Position numbers and translations under genes: made by a program | The notes under the pieces: generated by a model | The model's input: the letters and a program-made list of their open reading frames with translations, nothing else | Database searches by the model: none | What the model was told of the DNA's origin: nothing | DNA from: Sthenelais limicola | Lineage: Eukaryota; Annelida; Polychaeta; Phyllodocida; Sigalionidae | DNA: 64,000 nucleotides | Assembly (NCBI GenBank): GCA_942159475.1 | Contig: OW804096.1 | Span: 110,334,194-110,398,193 of the forward strand | Direction: 5' to 3' | Part shown: positions 29,753 to 41,846 of the stretch, one piece after another | Layout of the letters: each line of letters starts with the position of its first letter | Position numbering within the stretch: the stretch's first letter is position 1

Positions 29753-31694
29753 CTAAAATAAGACCAAACAAGCATTTCAGTCAAGGCAATTTCGAGGGAA
29801 TATTAAATTTCAACATAGAGAATGATTTCTTTATCTTTTTCTTATTTTTTTTTATATATAATTAACGATTTTTTTTATCTGAAAGGGAATGGAACGGTTG
29901 TTAAAATAAGAAGACAACATCAAAGTTCTATGAAAAGTGAAATGTGTAAGAAACAAGATCAAGACACCAATTTTGAATGTATCTTTGTTGTGTGTATATT
30001 AACGAGTAAGATGTGTGAGACCATATTTGTGATATTATCTGTGCTGGAAATATGAATTTGTATAGCAGAGGTGATTTTTGAGGGAAAGGGTGCGTATAAA
30101 GAAAATGTATGTTTTGAAGATAGCGTATGGGGAAAGTTTTATTATACCTGTACGTCTTTTCAGTGACCGAAAACAGTGAATGAGGTCTTTTTGATTAATG
30201 GTATGTCTAAATTTCGAAAATTTGTGTCTACATGTCTTTTACAGTAATTTTGAATCAGATTTATGTAATCATGCAACACTCTAAGGTATCCATGGTGACA
30301 AAGTGTATTTACATTCGAACTTTATTAAATGTCTTGGCCGTAAAAAAAAAAGAAATGAAAAATAAAACACCATGCAGTCGCAATAAATCGCTGCAACTAC
30401 AGCTTTGTGGATATATACTTAGTTGAATGTCTAGGGCTAGATCTAATAGTTTCAAGATCCATTCCCACTAATGCCCGAGTAGATTGTGAGCTAAGTTGGC
30501 ATAGGCATGGAGCGATTCTTAAAGCTACTTCGATGATAAGATTAGTTCTAATACTGCATGGTAGAAGGGAAAGAATGCAGGCGTGCCTTTTGAACCGGTA
30601 TAATATGTGCCAAAAGCTAATAATAGAGCAATCCAAACAGGCTTGCATCTTTAAGAGGCATTATAGAAATAGCAGCCCCAAGCTGGGGTTCTGACACTGC
30701 GAAGTCTAAAGGGATTTGCCGACAAGGATAACTAAAAACAAAACCTTATATTTGCGTTAATCTAACATGGTATTTCGACTAGGGTAGTTTGACCAGGGGA
30801 CAATCAATATCCGGGAACCTTTCCCCATGCATGCCCCCGCCCCCTTCGTTTGCAATCTATACAAACACTGCATAATAACGGATAAGACATGATTAAATGA
30901 TGAGTCTATAATTGCAACAGATTACAATTCACCTGACACCCTTCCTTCATTAGGAAAGGCAAAAAATAAAACACACCCGGCCGTTCCCTTTCTCTAGACA
31001 AATGATGAGATAATTTATGGAACTGCTCTCGGCACAGACACGTTCTCCTCCACCCTTTTGACTCCCTTACTTAAATCTTTAATCCCGGGGATTCCCCAGC
31101 TCCCGGGGATTCCCCAGCTCTTTAGACTTCAGCACCTTTAGGTTTCAGGAAACCTGTACTAACAATGTTCATTTTCCCCGATTGCACCAATAATAAAATT
31201 ACAACTACTTCATAGAAACAGTTTTCTATCAATATTGCAAAGTATTGGAGTTAAACTATTTTACTTTTTGATAGTTGTAAAAGTTTGTTTTCTTTATGTA
31301 AACGGCTATTACAGATTTCTACCAGCTGCAGGTTATACCCTACCAGCTCCAGTGGAAAAAAGTGTCATGCCTCGCTGGTCATGAGTGTTGTCCACTCACT
31401 ATCTCCCGCATAGGGCAGTGGCTCCCCTCACCCCACAGCCATCTCCACCACAGCTCGCACTAATCGCCGCGGGTTGTCTGTCTCTCTCTCTCTGTCTCTC
31501 TCTCTCTCTGCCTCTGTCTTAGAATATTGTTTGGGGGAGAGGGTAAATGATAAAAAGGGGGGAACTGGGGTTGAGGTACCCGAGTCAATGTGATGATCCA
31601 CCTGTTCCCCACATCCCCATCAAAGGCATATTTGCTGTGACGTAATTAGTATGGGCTATAGTATACCATACCTGTGAGGAGAGGTGAAGGGGGG

Positions 31695-32075
31695 TGACCA
31701 ACTTTATTTTCAACCAACTTTTTTCTGACCCATTTTTTTTCCGGCCAACTTTTGTTACGACCCAACTTTTTTTATGACCACCTTTTTTACGACCAACTAT
31801 TTTTACGACCAACTTTTTTTCGACCCAACTTTTTTTCGACCAACTTTATTTCGACCAACTTTTTTACGACCCAACTTTTTTTCGACCAACTTTATTTCGA
31901 CCAACTTTTTTACGACCCAACTTTTTTTACGGCCAACTTTTTTTCGACCAACTATTTTTACAACCAACTTTTTTACAACCAACTTTTTTACAACCAACTT
32001 ATTTTCAACCAAATTTTTTTTGACCACCTTTTTTTATGACCTTTTTTTCGACTAACTTTTTATGACCAACTTTTT
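31695..32075. repeat. GACCAACTTTTTTTC minisatellite, about 25 units
   Basis: Short units of about 14-16 bp, gaccaactttttttc with variants (gacccaac, caaccaac, T-run lengths 5-8). Phenylalanine- or lysine-rich open frames on both strands are by-products. The same family, inverted, occurs at 53721-53932. Confidence 0.92.
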
Positions 32076-32490
32076 TTTACGATTTGTTTTTCATGAAAGA
32101 ATGTCTGTCCACACATTACTCATTATTATTATTATTAAGGAGGGGAAATAAAAGGGCAGGGAGAGCAAGGGAGGTAGTCAGGGAGGGGGAGGAGAAGGAA
32201 AATGGATCGATGTATAGGTGTGTGTGTGGGGGGGGTGCACATTTTTTTCCATGAAACCCTATTATATCAGTCATCCTCATCTCTCCTCTCGCTCTCTTCT
32301 CCTCCTCCTCTCTCTCTGTCCCTCCCTCTCTCGCTCTCTCCCTCCTACATCTTAGGCCTACTACCCCGACGTAGGCCCCCTGTGATTTTAGCCATTTTTG
32401 GCAATCAAATTAATATCTCCAAATTAAAATAAACGTCCAGTAAATTGTTGGATTCTTCTAAGAAGTAGAAACACAACTGCCTCTACAATC

Positions 32491-32510
32491 CAAGTGCCGA
32501 AGGCACTTGT
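32491..32510. repeat. Perfect small hairpin, apex CC-GAA-GG
   Basis: caagtgcc-gaa-ggcacttg has an 8-bp perfect stem on a GAA loop. The apex resembles that of the larger fold-back palindromes, so it may be a truncated relative; a chance hairpin is possible. Confidence 0.7.
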
Positions 32511-34206
32511 CGCTATTAAAGACGAAGCAGATCAAGAGAACCTTTCATTGCCAAAAGAAAACAAGGAGCCCTCAAGGATATTCTAACACAGAGAACATCA
32601 AAGCCTTTTGATGACCGCAGGCTACTGGTGTGTTAAACAAAGTCTGTAGTCCCCGGATGCACCATGCAGCCTCCATACCCCCATCACCTCCTTATGAATC
32701 TAAAGCTAGAGACACCCACCGAACGTTGTTCTGGCATTTACAATGAATGAACTCCATGTAGGTAGGTTAGTGGCACGAGGAAATACGGTGGATTGATCAT
32801 CAATGTCAATAAGAACGATAGAAGTAAGATACACAGAAAAGCAGCTAATCACCCATTAGAGTTGCAAATCTTTGTAATTTATTTAATGTCTAGATACCAA
32901 AGATACTATGTAGTATAATTTAGAATGAATGAACAGTATATAACATAGTATCTTCGCTAATACCTAAACAATAATAACAATAAGGCTGACTCGCAAGCGT
33001 CCAGGAAAAAATAGGGAATGATCAATAGAACCGTAGATGGACGAGACTTTCGGCATTTGATTTTAAGCCACAAAATCCAAAGGGCTATCAATCTAATAAT
33101 AACTACCATATGAGAGTACAAAGAAATCTTATAACACAAAGGGGACAAATTATGTGGAAAGCACCCCATAGAAGCCTAGCTATAATAAATAGGCGAAACG
33201 TATTTTCCGGGGGAGCCAAGGGCGCGCCAAGTAATTAAGTTCCCCCTGTAATTTCATAGATATATAGTGTGTCTGGCAATAGGTACTGACTCATAAGAGC
33301 ACATAGAATGGCATTTTCCAGCGCTGATCCAGCTGTAACTTCGTTAGGGCAAGATGGTGTACCAAGAAATATAATAGGATTCTAGGCAATATATTTCATT
33401 TCACTATGATGATATATTACATGTATACATTACGAATGGATGGACTCGAGGCAGATGGCCCATACTCATTTTCTACTGCTATCCATCATATCATTAATTT
33501 TTGTGGAACACCTAAATAAGGGATTCCATTCGCATGGAAGGCTTGACAAAACAAATGCCCCAGGATATGGATGTTGGATGGAATTAGCAGTCCAGCACAC
33601 TCTTACAAAACACAGGGGATCAATAATTTCTCCGATATCGAATTAACATTTGGAATTGTTAATATTATTATTCCCGACATTAAAGCTTTTCTAAATAAAA
33701 CCATACATCGGTAATGTGCAAAGGAGTCCATCCAACAAAGGGTCTACTTTCATGCCCACGTGATATCTGTTTTGTATTTATGAGCCTTACTAAATGAAAG
33801 CGGCCGGTAAGAAAGAAAAGGATCTGGAACTGCAAACACGTTGCGTAATGAGAGAAATAATCTTGGTGCTTTTGCCATAAACGCTAATAGAACAGGATAG
33901 ATCTAGTTAATTTGGGACCATTTAATTGGTTTATTTACTTCACTTTCAGCAGTCGGCACTTGGCTCCATGATTAGGTTTTAATTATGATACTCTCTAAAC
34001 TATCAGCTATTGTCGTGAGCTGGCTCATCCCTGATACCAGGAAAGGATGGAGCGGACTGCCAACCTTTTCCTAGCACATTCATCATCCAGATTGTAAACC
34101 AGCTGCAGATTGCCGTTTGAAAAATAACAAGGGACACAAGCTCTCGCTTGTTATATGTGGGTCTTCGAATATTTAAGTATATTTAAAATACTTAAAAATT
34201 AAGTAC

Positions 34207-34305
34207 AAGTCGTCAAAGTCGAAAAAGTCAGCCGTAAAGCTCCGTTGTAAAAGTCAGTCATAAAAGTCGGAAAGGTTATAGTTATTAATCAAAAAAGTCA
34301 GTTGT
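34207..34305. repeat. AGTC-type minisatellite remnant
   Basis: Diverged units (gtcaaagtcgaaaaagtcag, aaaagtcagtcataaaagtc) related to the large array at 15077-15843. It is followed by an ACAG-rich microsatellite to about 34360. Confidence 0.65.
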
Positions 34306-34443
34306 AATAGACAGACAGAGAAACAGATAGACAGACAGAGGCAGAGAGACAGGCAGAGTTAGGGGGGAGGGAGGGGGATGTTCCTGGACGACTGATGAGT
34401 TAAAAAACAATGATACAATGCAATAAATGGAATTCATTCATCG

Positions 34444-34604
34444 GGATATTATAGCAAGAACAGCATAGTATCGCGTATGAGGGGGGCTGTATTCTCCGAG
34501 TATGGCTGAAAACTACGAGGCCGTAGGCCGAGTTGTTTTTCGGCCATACGAGGAGAATACAGGCCGCCGAAGATGCGATACTGTGCTATTCTTGCTTTTA
34601 TTCC
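34444..34604. repeat. 161-bp fold-back palindrome, apex GGCCGTAGGCC
   Basis: Arms of about 78 bp pair with scattered mismatches: left ggatattatagcaag, agtatcgc, gtattctcc; right ggagaatac, gcgatact, cttgcttttattcc. The centre is cgaGGCCGTAGGCCgag at about 34516-34532. Flanking attccatgatt (34600) and aatcatggaat (34776) form a further inverted pair. Confidence 0.88.
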
Positions 34605-35615
34605 ATGATTCTTAACTTATTACAACTTAATTTGATTTATTTCATCAAATTGTGCTGTCCGCATGGCTCACTGATAGTCTCGAACGGTCGTGACGTCACT
34701 GTACAATACAGGGAGTTTATATTGTCCACCTTGTGAGCGGCAAGTATATCAATTATATTGTACGCTCACAGCCAAATCATGGAATAATAAATCGTGATAT
34801 ATCTGTACCATCAACCATATGACAACTCATAAAATATCCCCATTCTATCATTAAATGATAAAAATATATCGTGTTGACAGTCAGCATTAATATAGCTTCA
34901 GGCTTAATCTCTATGGGGGAAATCAAATCTAACAAACTTAGGCATACAAATTTGTGAACCAAATTTTTCATAAAGAAAAATCTTTATTGTTCCTGACAGT
35001 TGTATTATCTCAAGACATTATTGTAACGCTTGCACTACTTCCCGAATCACAATATCAAGTTATAGTACATTAATAATAATTTCGAAAACTTTAATAAATT
35101 TTTACGTTATGAATATTCAACATGCTTATAAATACAAACCATGTACCTATGATTTAAATCTCATAGCACCTCAATACTGGCTAAACATGATATATATATG
35201 CATCCTTCAAGAAACATTTCGTTAACAATAACATTTATATACTAATGAATTTGGAATAATATAAAACAGAAATAATGTTACCTTTTCAGAACTTATGAAC
35301 AACATTTCTCCCAGAGAAAAACTTAACTAATTCCCAGCATTTTAACCGAGCAATGTCAAGATATTTCTATAACGTACTGACTAGATTTTGAACAACAAGA
35401 ATAGCCTGAAAGAATTGCATGATGGGTCCACGGACCACCGACATATCATCGGCGGTAAATTGAACAAGTAAAAGTTTAACAGCTTTGGATTTTCGCCTCA
35501 GGGGCGAAAATGAGGTCGACAGACAGATTGCTTTGCTAATAAGGGTTTTCACCATTTATTTATTTATTTTATTTTTTTAACTTGTTCCTAATGGAAAAAA
35601 AAAAATTTAAAAATT

Positions 35616-35815
35616 TTTTTTCCGTCCTAATGGGATTTTAATGACATTTGCAGTTTTGAGCATTTCAATGACATTTTGCGGTTGGGAGCCTAGACAAGCC
35701 AAGACCCTAGACAATGTAGATGAAAAAAAAAATGAAAAAAAAAATTTGGCAGAATTTACTTAATATGTACAGCTGCCAATTGTACATTTTCAGAAAATCT
35801 GACCCATATAGAGGA
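35616..35815. repeat. Diverged single copy of the 115-bp unit with fold-back arm
   Basis: ccgtcctaatgggatttta, atgacatttgc, catttcaatg and ccctagaca-tgtagatg match the array at 15846-16375. It is followed by an arm like that of the inverted repeat at 14604-14848 (aattgtacatttt, aaaatctgacccatata). The two sequences therefore travel together, as expected if both belong to one transposon family. Confidence 0.8.
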
Positions 35816-35889
35816 TGACTCTATAGTATAATTTTGTGGGGAGGGAAGAGAGGAGAGGGTAGGAAAGAGGGAGAGGGCGCAGAGGGAGA

Positions 35890-35998
35890 GAGAGAGAGGG
35901 GGGAGCATTTTTTGCATTAAAATTCATTTAAAAATTGCATGAATCCTCTCTACAAGGATCTTCTCTACAACTATCAAACTTCAACTACCTCTTGTTTG
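35890..35998. repeat. Dispersed repeat, related copies at 41865-41925 and 42822-42905
   Basis: GA-rich start, then gagcattttttgcattaaaa, ttcatttaaaaattgcatga, atcctctctac, and caaacttcaactacct. The copy at 42822 shares ttgcatgaatcctctctac and aacttcaactacct. The 41865 copy shares the left half. Confidence 0.8.
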
Positions 35999-36170
35999 AG
36001 GTGTTTGACCTCATCCTAATGCCGATAGGAGTAACTAACAGCCCACCACCACCATGTGTAAGGAGGAGGTGTCAAAGCGCCCCCTACTCCCCGACTCCTG
36101 GCGGCGACTCCTGGCGGCCAAAAACGAGCTGGCACAGCTGGGGCAGTGGTGGATATCAGTGGCGTTATCA

Positions 36171-36233
36171 GAGGGGGCGGTCAAGCGGCCCGAGGGGGCG
36201 GTCAAGCGGCCCGAGGGGGCAGTCAAGCTGGCC
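36171..36233. repeat. 21-bp GC-rich tandem repeat, 3 units
   Basis: Units start at 36171, 36192 and 36213 (gagggggcggtcaagcggcc). The first two are identical. It stands out from the AT-rich intron. A 79-codon plus-strand frame (36054-36293) spans it with the 7-residue repeat EGAVKRP, but there is no other evidence for a gene. Confidence 0.9.
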
Positions 36234-37170
36234 GCCCAGGCGAGGGGAAAGGGTAGGGATTATCAGGATTATCAACATTCCATCTTAGATTGAGATATAT
36301 AGTAGATCAAAGGAAAGTGCGGATTTTTCAAACAAGACTTTTAATTTTGAAAATGAAAAAATTAATTTAAATTTCCGAAAATTAGACCAAAAGGTGGCGC
36401 TTTGGTTATATTTACTGCATGGAAATTTATAGGATTATAGGACAAATCATGCGGCTACAAATAGGGGGGTCTCTTATCTACAGGAATGTCAATTAGTAAC
36501 CCGATCTGCCGACCGATTTCTTCGTATATAGTATATTGCACTAAAAATAAAAAGGTCTGTCGACCTAATTACGAAAGGTATAGGCTTAAAGTTTTATTGT
36601 AATCAATTTGTTTACATGTGAACAGCTATAAAATGGGGATATAATAATACTTCGTGATATTAGGCCTCAGAATATTGGGATCTCGATTTCAACCATTCAT
36701 ATTTCGATTTCATTTATTGATATTTCATTTCGCTTTAATCTATGTGGACTTAACCATACATGGGGTTTCGATTTCATTCCTAAATATTGCGATTTGATTT
36801 ATTGATAATGGGAAGGGAATGAATGGAGGGATTATGTATGATCATAATAGTGGCCCAATAGCCACTGTTAAAAGACGACTTATGAACCATTCCTAAATGA
36901 ATCTATGTAAGTTGATAACTTAGCAAAACACAAGAAAACGTTATGGAACTAAAAGGCAAATCCACTGCTGATTTCAGCATTAAATTAAGTTAAAAAGGGG
37001 ACATTTCATTCATTGATCCAAATTAAGTGTCAGATAGGACCTTAGTAGTAATAAGGGTATAGGTAAAGGTGGATACAGACCACCCTTCATTTGAAAATAA
37101 TCAGGAATCACCACATACCGTCAGCTATTTTGCATATATGTAACAATTGAATCCAATAGGAAAACCTTAC

Positions 37171-37465
37171 CTTCCATGAATTTGAGAAGTTTAGGAAGAC
37201 TAGGAGACATTCTCTCCTGGGCAGCTTGTCGTGTAAGAACCTCTTCACGGAAGATAAAGTTGCATCGTCCATGGCATTGGTTAGACACAAGGGAAATCAG
37301 GGAAGTAATATCAAAGTTGATCCTATTGACCTGAGGCAATGGTGTTAGGAGGTCATGAAACATAGGAGTATTTTCCAATGCTGCTTCAGTTGAATGCCGT
37401 TGAACTGGTTCTGTATTTGAATGACGATTATTTACATCTTGACGAACAGCAACACTTCCGCTTTC
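37171..37465 (-). CDS. C7orf25: C7orf25/UPF0415-like protein, internal exon
   Basis: 295 nt. Proposed acceptor ctttccctgag before GAA (phase 0); donor GAAG|gtaagg. It starts with a variable stretch (ESGSVAVRQDVNN...) and then enters the conserved block INFDITSLISLVSNQCHG, CNFIFREEVLTRQAAQER, PKLLKFMEG. In C7orf25 this is the N-x-D-x-T-L---VS---G-C--IF-E-VL--QA-QE segment. The last base plus the next exon make Gly, so the join is in frame. The acceptor is the least certain boundary; ctatag at about 37490 is an alternative. Confidence 0.88.
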
Positions 37466-38028
37466 CTCAGGGAAAGAGGCAAAAATGCCTCCTATAGACC
37501 ACAAAAACCGTTGCAACCCCCATAATCGTTTTTCGCTTAGCGTCTACTGACTCGTATACTTATTGGCTCGTTCTCCTTATTTTTCCCGGTGACAAACATT
37601 TTCATTTAGTGAAATCGTCTTAGATATCATTTCTGTACACTTTAGTTCAGGCGGATTTGTCCCATCGCTCTCACTCGATAAACAGTGTCCGTAAATATAG
37701 CAGCTAATTTTCAAGTCGGCATCGACAGGCAGCCATTCCCACCGTCGTGTTCAGGGGCATTTTAGTTCCCATACAATCCGCTCCGGCGCTACCGTCGGCA
37801 ACACTTCCGTAGTTGCATCAACTGAGACCAGGGGCGCTGTTCACTGACTGAGTGAACAGCGCCTAGGCCCCGTAGGGTCGGGGGGTGGCTGGGCGGCTGG
37901 GCAGTTCATCGGCAACTGTTTTTCTTTCCCAACGCAACCATAGCAAACCATACAAATCATACAAATCTATTTCACAGCGGTTATATATCTGGATTATCAG
38001 GACACCTTCCCGCAGGCATTTTCCTAAC
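37466..38028 (-). other. Intron of the C7orf25-like gene
   Basis: 563 bp between two in-phase exons. No other feature is recognised. Confidence 0.75.
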
Positions 38029-38453
38029 GTTAACTGATAACCTTTCAACAGAACACGCGGCTAGCACCAAGGCACTGTTGTCGTCGGGAACATCAACACT
38101 GGCACAAGGAGAATCTATATGCTTCTTTTCCTCATCTTTCTCCTCGATCTTTTTAAAGCTATATTCTTTACCTTGAGCTCCTTCTGACAATTCACCCTCC
38201 CCCTCCTCCTCGCTGCTGTAAAGGAGCTCATTTGCAAGATCCAGTTTGTGTTGTGTCTCTTCATCAACTGACACTTCCTCCCCTTGGACATCAATGCCAT
38301 GTGTTACAAGACCTTGCCTCAAAGATGACGTGACCCCACTTGTAAAAATAAACAGTATTTGAGGGACTTTGAAATTCTGCTTGTGACCTTGGGCGACCTC
38401 CCGGAACTCATCAGCTTGGTCGGCAATGTTCTTTTCACCAAACTGACCACCAC
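38029..38453 (-). CDS. C7orf25: C7orf25/UPF0415-like protein, first exon seen
   Basis: 425 nt. Acceptor tgtctttaag after a pyrimidine tract, phase 2; donor AAC|gttagg, phase 0. It reads GGQFGEKNIADQADEFREV, then QILFIFTSGVTSSLRQGL, THGIDVQGE, and an acidic run rich in Glu and Ser. The GQ-G-KSI--QAE-F motif and the I-F-F-S-V---L---GI-V-G segment are typical of C7orf25 in the middle of the protein. About 100-120 N-terminal residues are therefore encoded by exons further upstream, which I could not find. Confidence 0.88.
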
Positions 38454-40009
38454 CTTAAAGACACAAAAGAAAGAATACATGGAAGTACAAATGTCAAAGT
38501 TACATTTCGAAGCAATATTGCATAGTATGGTACTTGTTTGGGAGATGAATGATTTCTGTGTTGAATAAGATAGGGCATTCATTCTTCTATAGCAAATAAT
38601 TTTGGTTTTAACCAAGGAAAAATCGTTTTTCTCGAATCCACTCTTTTGACTTAGCACAAAAAAATGCAACGCGATACGTATTTATTAGAAAATGTAACGT
38701 TATTGCGTCTATGAGCCTGGCAGAGAATCCACCGCTGCTTGCTATATCTATATCTTATTAGAATAAATGGAACAGGGATGCACGGGTATTTGCTAGTCTC
38801 TCTTATTACTCAACCAACATCAATGCAATTATAGAACTAGTAGGAGAAAATCTTTCTTTTTTTGACGATTTTTTGTTTACTCTATTTGATGTATTCTGAA
38901 AGTAAACGGCCTTTCTGCCATATTTTTTTGCTAAACCACGCACGTTCTGGCCTGCCTCAATTGTCACAGATTACTGACACAAAAGTAAATCAGTAGACCC
39001 TCGAGTAGGACCCTATATTCTGCCTCACATCTCCGTCATTCCTTGATTAATGTTGACAAAACTACACATTTGTAGGTAGAAAATAGTATTCTTCTTCTAA
39101 TGTATTTTGATGTATTCTGAAAGGAAATGGCGTTTGAAAATGTATTCAACTATATAACCAATATACCAATATAACTAACAGTAAAGTTTCTCATATCTAG
39201 CTTTATCTTCCTTATTTAAAAACCAGCATTGATAGAATTACATATTAGGGGTAGGAAACTGCTCTTTCCGAATTTCAATATTTTGGCAATGTATATTTTG
39301 AGGAGAAATAGCGTACTTTATTACTGAGATCAAATAGATTATCAAATAAGCTATACCAGGACGGTGATGGGAAACCCCAGACACAACAACTTAAATAGAT
39401 ACACTATCTTGATTTTCTTACTTTGTAGGACAGTACAGCATACTAATTGGCATCAGATTGCTGAAAAATATTCAAGTCATAGTGAGCCCCTTCTATGATT
39501 GAAAAATAGGGAATACCGGTAGTTGGGAATTTAAGGGCGGGTTTTCGGTGCCGTGCGTCTTTTAGTCATACCGGGAATTTAATGCCCGTTACAAGAGCTT
39601 ACCAGATCCCCCGTACAGAAATACAATACAGATGGGGATGGGATTCGAAGTGTCAAATGTAGATAGGAACTGACGTCTGTCACCAAATAATTCCACATAA
39701 ATAATTACCCATTTTTGTTGTGTACCGGTATATCTCTTAATCAGTATGCTAAATGGTCTGCACCTGGAATATTATGACTCTTGATCCAAGGCGTGGCCGA
39801 GGCAAACAGCGAGTTCAATAGAATTTCCCTGAACATCTTAAAACATTGCTGTAATCGATGACATTCACACAAAGAATGTTGCCGTTAACACAACTGATTT
39901 CAATTGGAATACGAAAGCACGGAAACTACTGCACAAATTTAATCCCCAAACAGATGCAAATTGTGAAATATAAGGACCTTGTTTTAAATGGCGTTTGTAC
40001 TTGATTCAT
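38454..40009. other. Upstream intron or intergenic DNA, no exon found
   Basis: By phase, an exon ending with one base of a codon must precede 38453 on the minus strand. I found no sequence matching the N-terminal half of the family here. Confidence 0.45.
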
Positions 40010-40205
40010 TATTATTTCACTTATTTCTGGGCTTTATAGGGTACATTTTTTACTAGGACTAGATCACCGCAATGGTGGTCTTCCTCTAGTACCTGGGGGG
40101 CGGGGGAGGAGGTGAAATTGTAGCCGCGCCCGGGTTTGAACCCACAACATGTTCATACAACATGGCCGACCCAGCGCTTTAGACCCCTCGGCCACCCCAC
40201 ATCCC
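40010..40205 (-). mobile_element. tRNA-derived SINE-like element
   Basis: Read on the minus strand from about 40205 it starts like a tRNA (Leu/Ser type). A-box tggccgagggg is at 40194-40184 and B-box ggttcaaaccc at 40142-40132, about 42 nt apart, with gctgggtcggcc after the A-box. The clover-leaf is degenerate and a non-tRNA body of about 110 bp follows, ending in an AT-rich stretch (aaataataatg). Internal A and B boxes would direct RNA polymerase III. It could also be a lone tRNA pseudogene. No second copy was found in the window. Confidence 0.5.
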
Positions 40206-41439
40206 TAAGCAAAATAGCATTTTAAGCAAAAAAAATAGAACTACAACTCTTGGTCTTGTCAATTCTTTTCTACAATTCTTCTCCCTTATCGCGCTCACGT
40301 GCCACTGAAAATAATTGACTAGGGCACATGCAGTAACTTAACTTTTCAAGTTCTATCACCTTTCCAACAACGCCTCGACTAAAGTCTAGTTTTTACATGC
40401 GAGAACCGATCTCCAAAAGGCAGGAATGGGATTTTTCTGATCATGGCAAGTTGTTAAAGATATTTAGAATTAATATTCAGGAACAACATTGACATGACCC
40501 ATGCCAAACTGGCTCAGGGCCAAAACATGGTGAATCTCGTCCGGGCCTATTGATCAAAATGATAAGAACATCATTCCTTATGAAAATAACTATTGTCTTG
40601 ACATGGATCGGGTTCATCATCCGCAAATTCCAGTGTTAACGTTTTGGCGGTTGACAGCTTTATCTATACCAACATTAAATATTGATACTATAGGCCGCAG
40701 GCTATTTTTACCGGGATTTGTCACCTTAAATATGGCCTTGTAACAGGGAGTTTTTTATAGGAAGATTTTAACGAAAATATCAGACTTTATTGCATAGTTG
40801 TACAAAATATAGGAAAAATATATCAAATGCGTCTCTAGGAAATTTTAATTCTACTTGTATGTATTTTGCAAGGGATAAATGTCATCTTTTTGATTATTTT
40901 CAATTACTTTGTACCTTACTTAATGGAGCATACTTATCAAGCCAAAAGAGCCGGTATCGCGATGAAGAAATTCGTTCATCATTCGATACCTGGCCCTGCG
41001 GTATATCCTTCAATTCTTTATTTCAGTGCACCGAATGATTTCAATTCGATGACCAGCGTTTCCACCCGTTACATCCAGTAGAAAACACTTCTCGGCATAA
41101 TTAATCTGGAGCCCGAGTTGGTGTAAACTCTGTGTCATAACTCATAAAAATAACCCTCAAAAACTTTTTAGCAAATGAATCAAGCATACACAAAAACTGG
41201 AAACATTATCCAGACTCAAATTATTATGTCAGTCATCAGTCAATATGTAGGTTTCTAGGAGAATGAACAAGACTTAGTTTGCAGTTTGACATTTTGTAGT
41301 TTTGATTGTCACTAGTGACAACGAATGCTTTCGGCGATTTTTCAATTAATTTCAACGAAAACGATTAGTATTTGTGAATGTCACACCATAGCGCCATGTT
41401 TGTCGTCGTGCATAGTGGTGGCTATTGTAACACAAGCAG
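40206..41439. other. Intergenic or intronic DNA, no gene recognised
   Basis: Frames at 40790-41081 overlap each other and have no domain. A small imperfect hairpin with a CC-GCA-GG apex (ataggccgcaggctat) is at about 40689-40706. Confidence 0.45.
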
Positions 41440-41530
41440 GTCATTGACAATGTGGCCACTTGTAGCCACATATCGCAAAGCTGGAGTGAAAGAAATGTAA
41501 TTTCTACATTTCAAAAAGAAATAATTTTTG
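41440..41530 (-). repeat. Dispersed repeat, second copy of 25835-25935
   Basis: It shares tgtagaaatta, gatatgtggcta and tggccacatt with the other copy. It is open on the minus strand for a short stretch reading YISFTPALRYVATSGHIV. Confidence 0.65.
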
Positions 41531-41799
41531 GATTTAACAAATTCTTGAATATGAGAAGTACTTAGAGTAAAAGGGACTCTTAATCTAAGGACAGGTGTGG
41601 TCATTTTTAAAACCTTAGTATTACTTCTAAGTTAAAACGATATTACTAGTTAATCAATACCAATTATTAACCTGTTACTCTGAGAATGTTATCAATGCCA
41701 CCTGGGTTTATGTCTCCCCAAACACTTAATGGCCTTATCTCATCCGTATCTATTAATTACACCCTCAGTGACTCTCCCTCTGTATAGATGTGCATAGGA

Positions 41800-41814
41800 G
41801 GGTGTGTGTGTGTG

Positions 41815-41846
<32 letters not shown>

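Larger units (their letters stand above)
29753..37170 (-). other. 7.4-kb intron of the C7orf25-like gene, repeat-rich
   Basis: No other gene is recognised inside. Contents include CT microsatellites (31480-31520, 32275-32345), a GACCAACTTT minisatellite (31695-32075), a small hairpin (32491-32510), an AGTC minisatellite remnant (34207-34305), a 161-bp palindrome (34444-34604), a copy of the 115-bp unit (35616-35750) and a 21-bp GC-rich tandem repeat (36171-36233). Confidence 0.7.

Noticed and set aside
31752..32055. Phe/Asn/Thr-rich plus frames and Lys/Val-rich minus frames
   Set aside because: Products of the GACCAACTTTTTTTC minisatellite, open in several frames at once.
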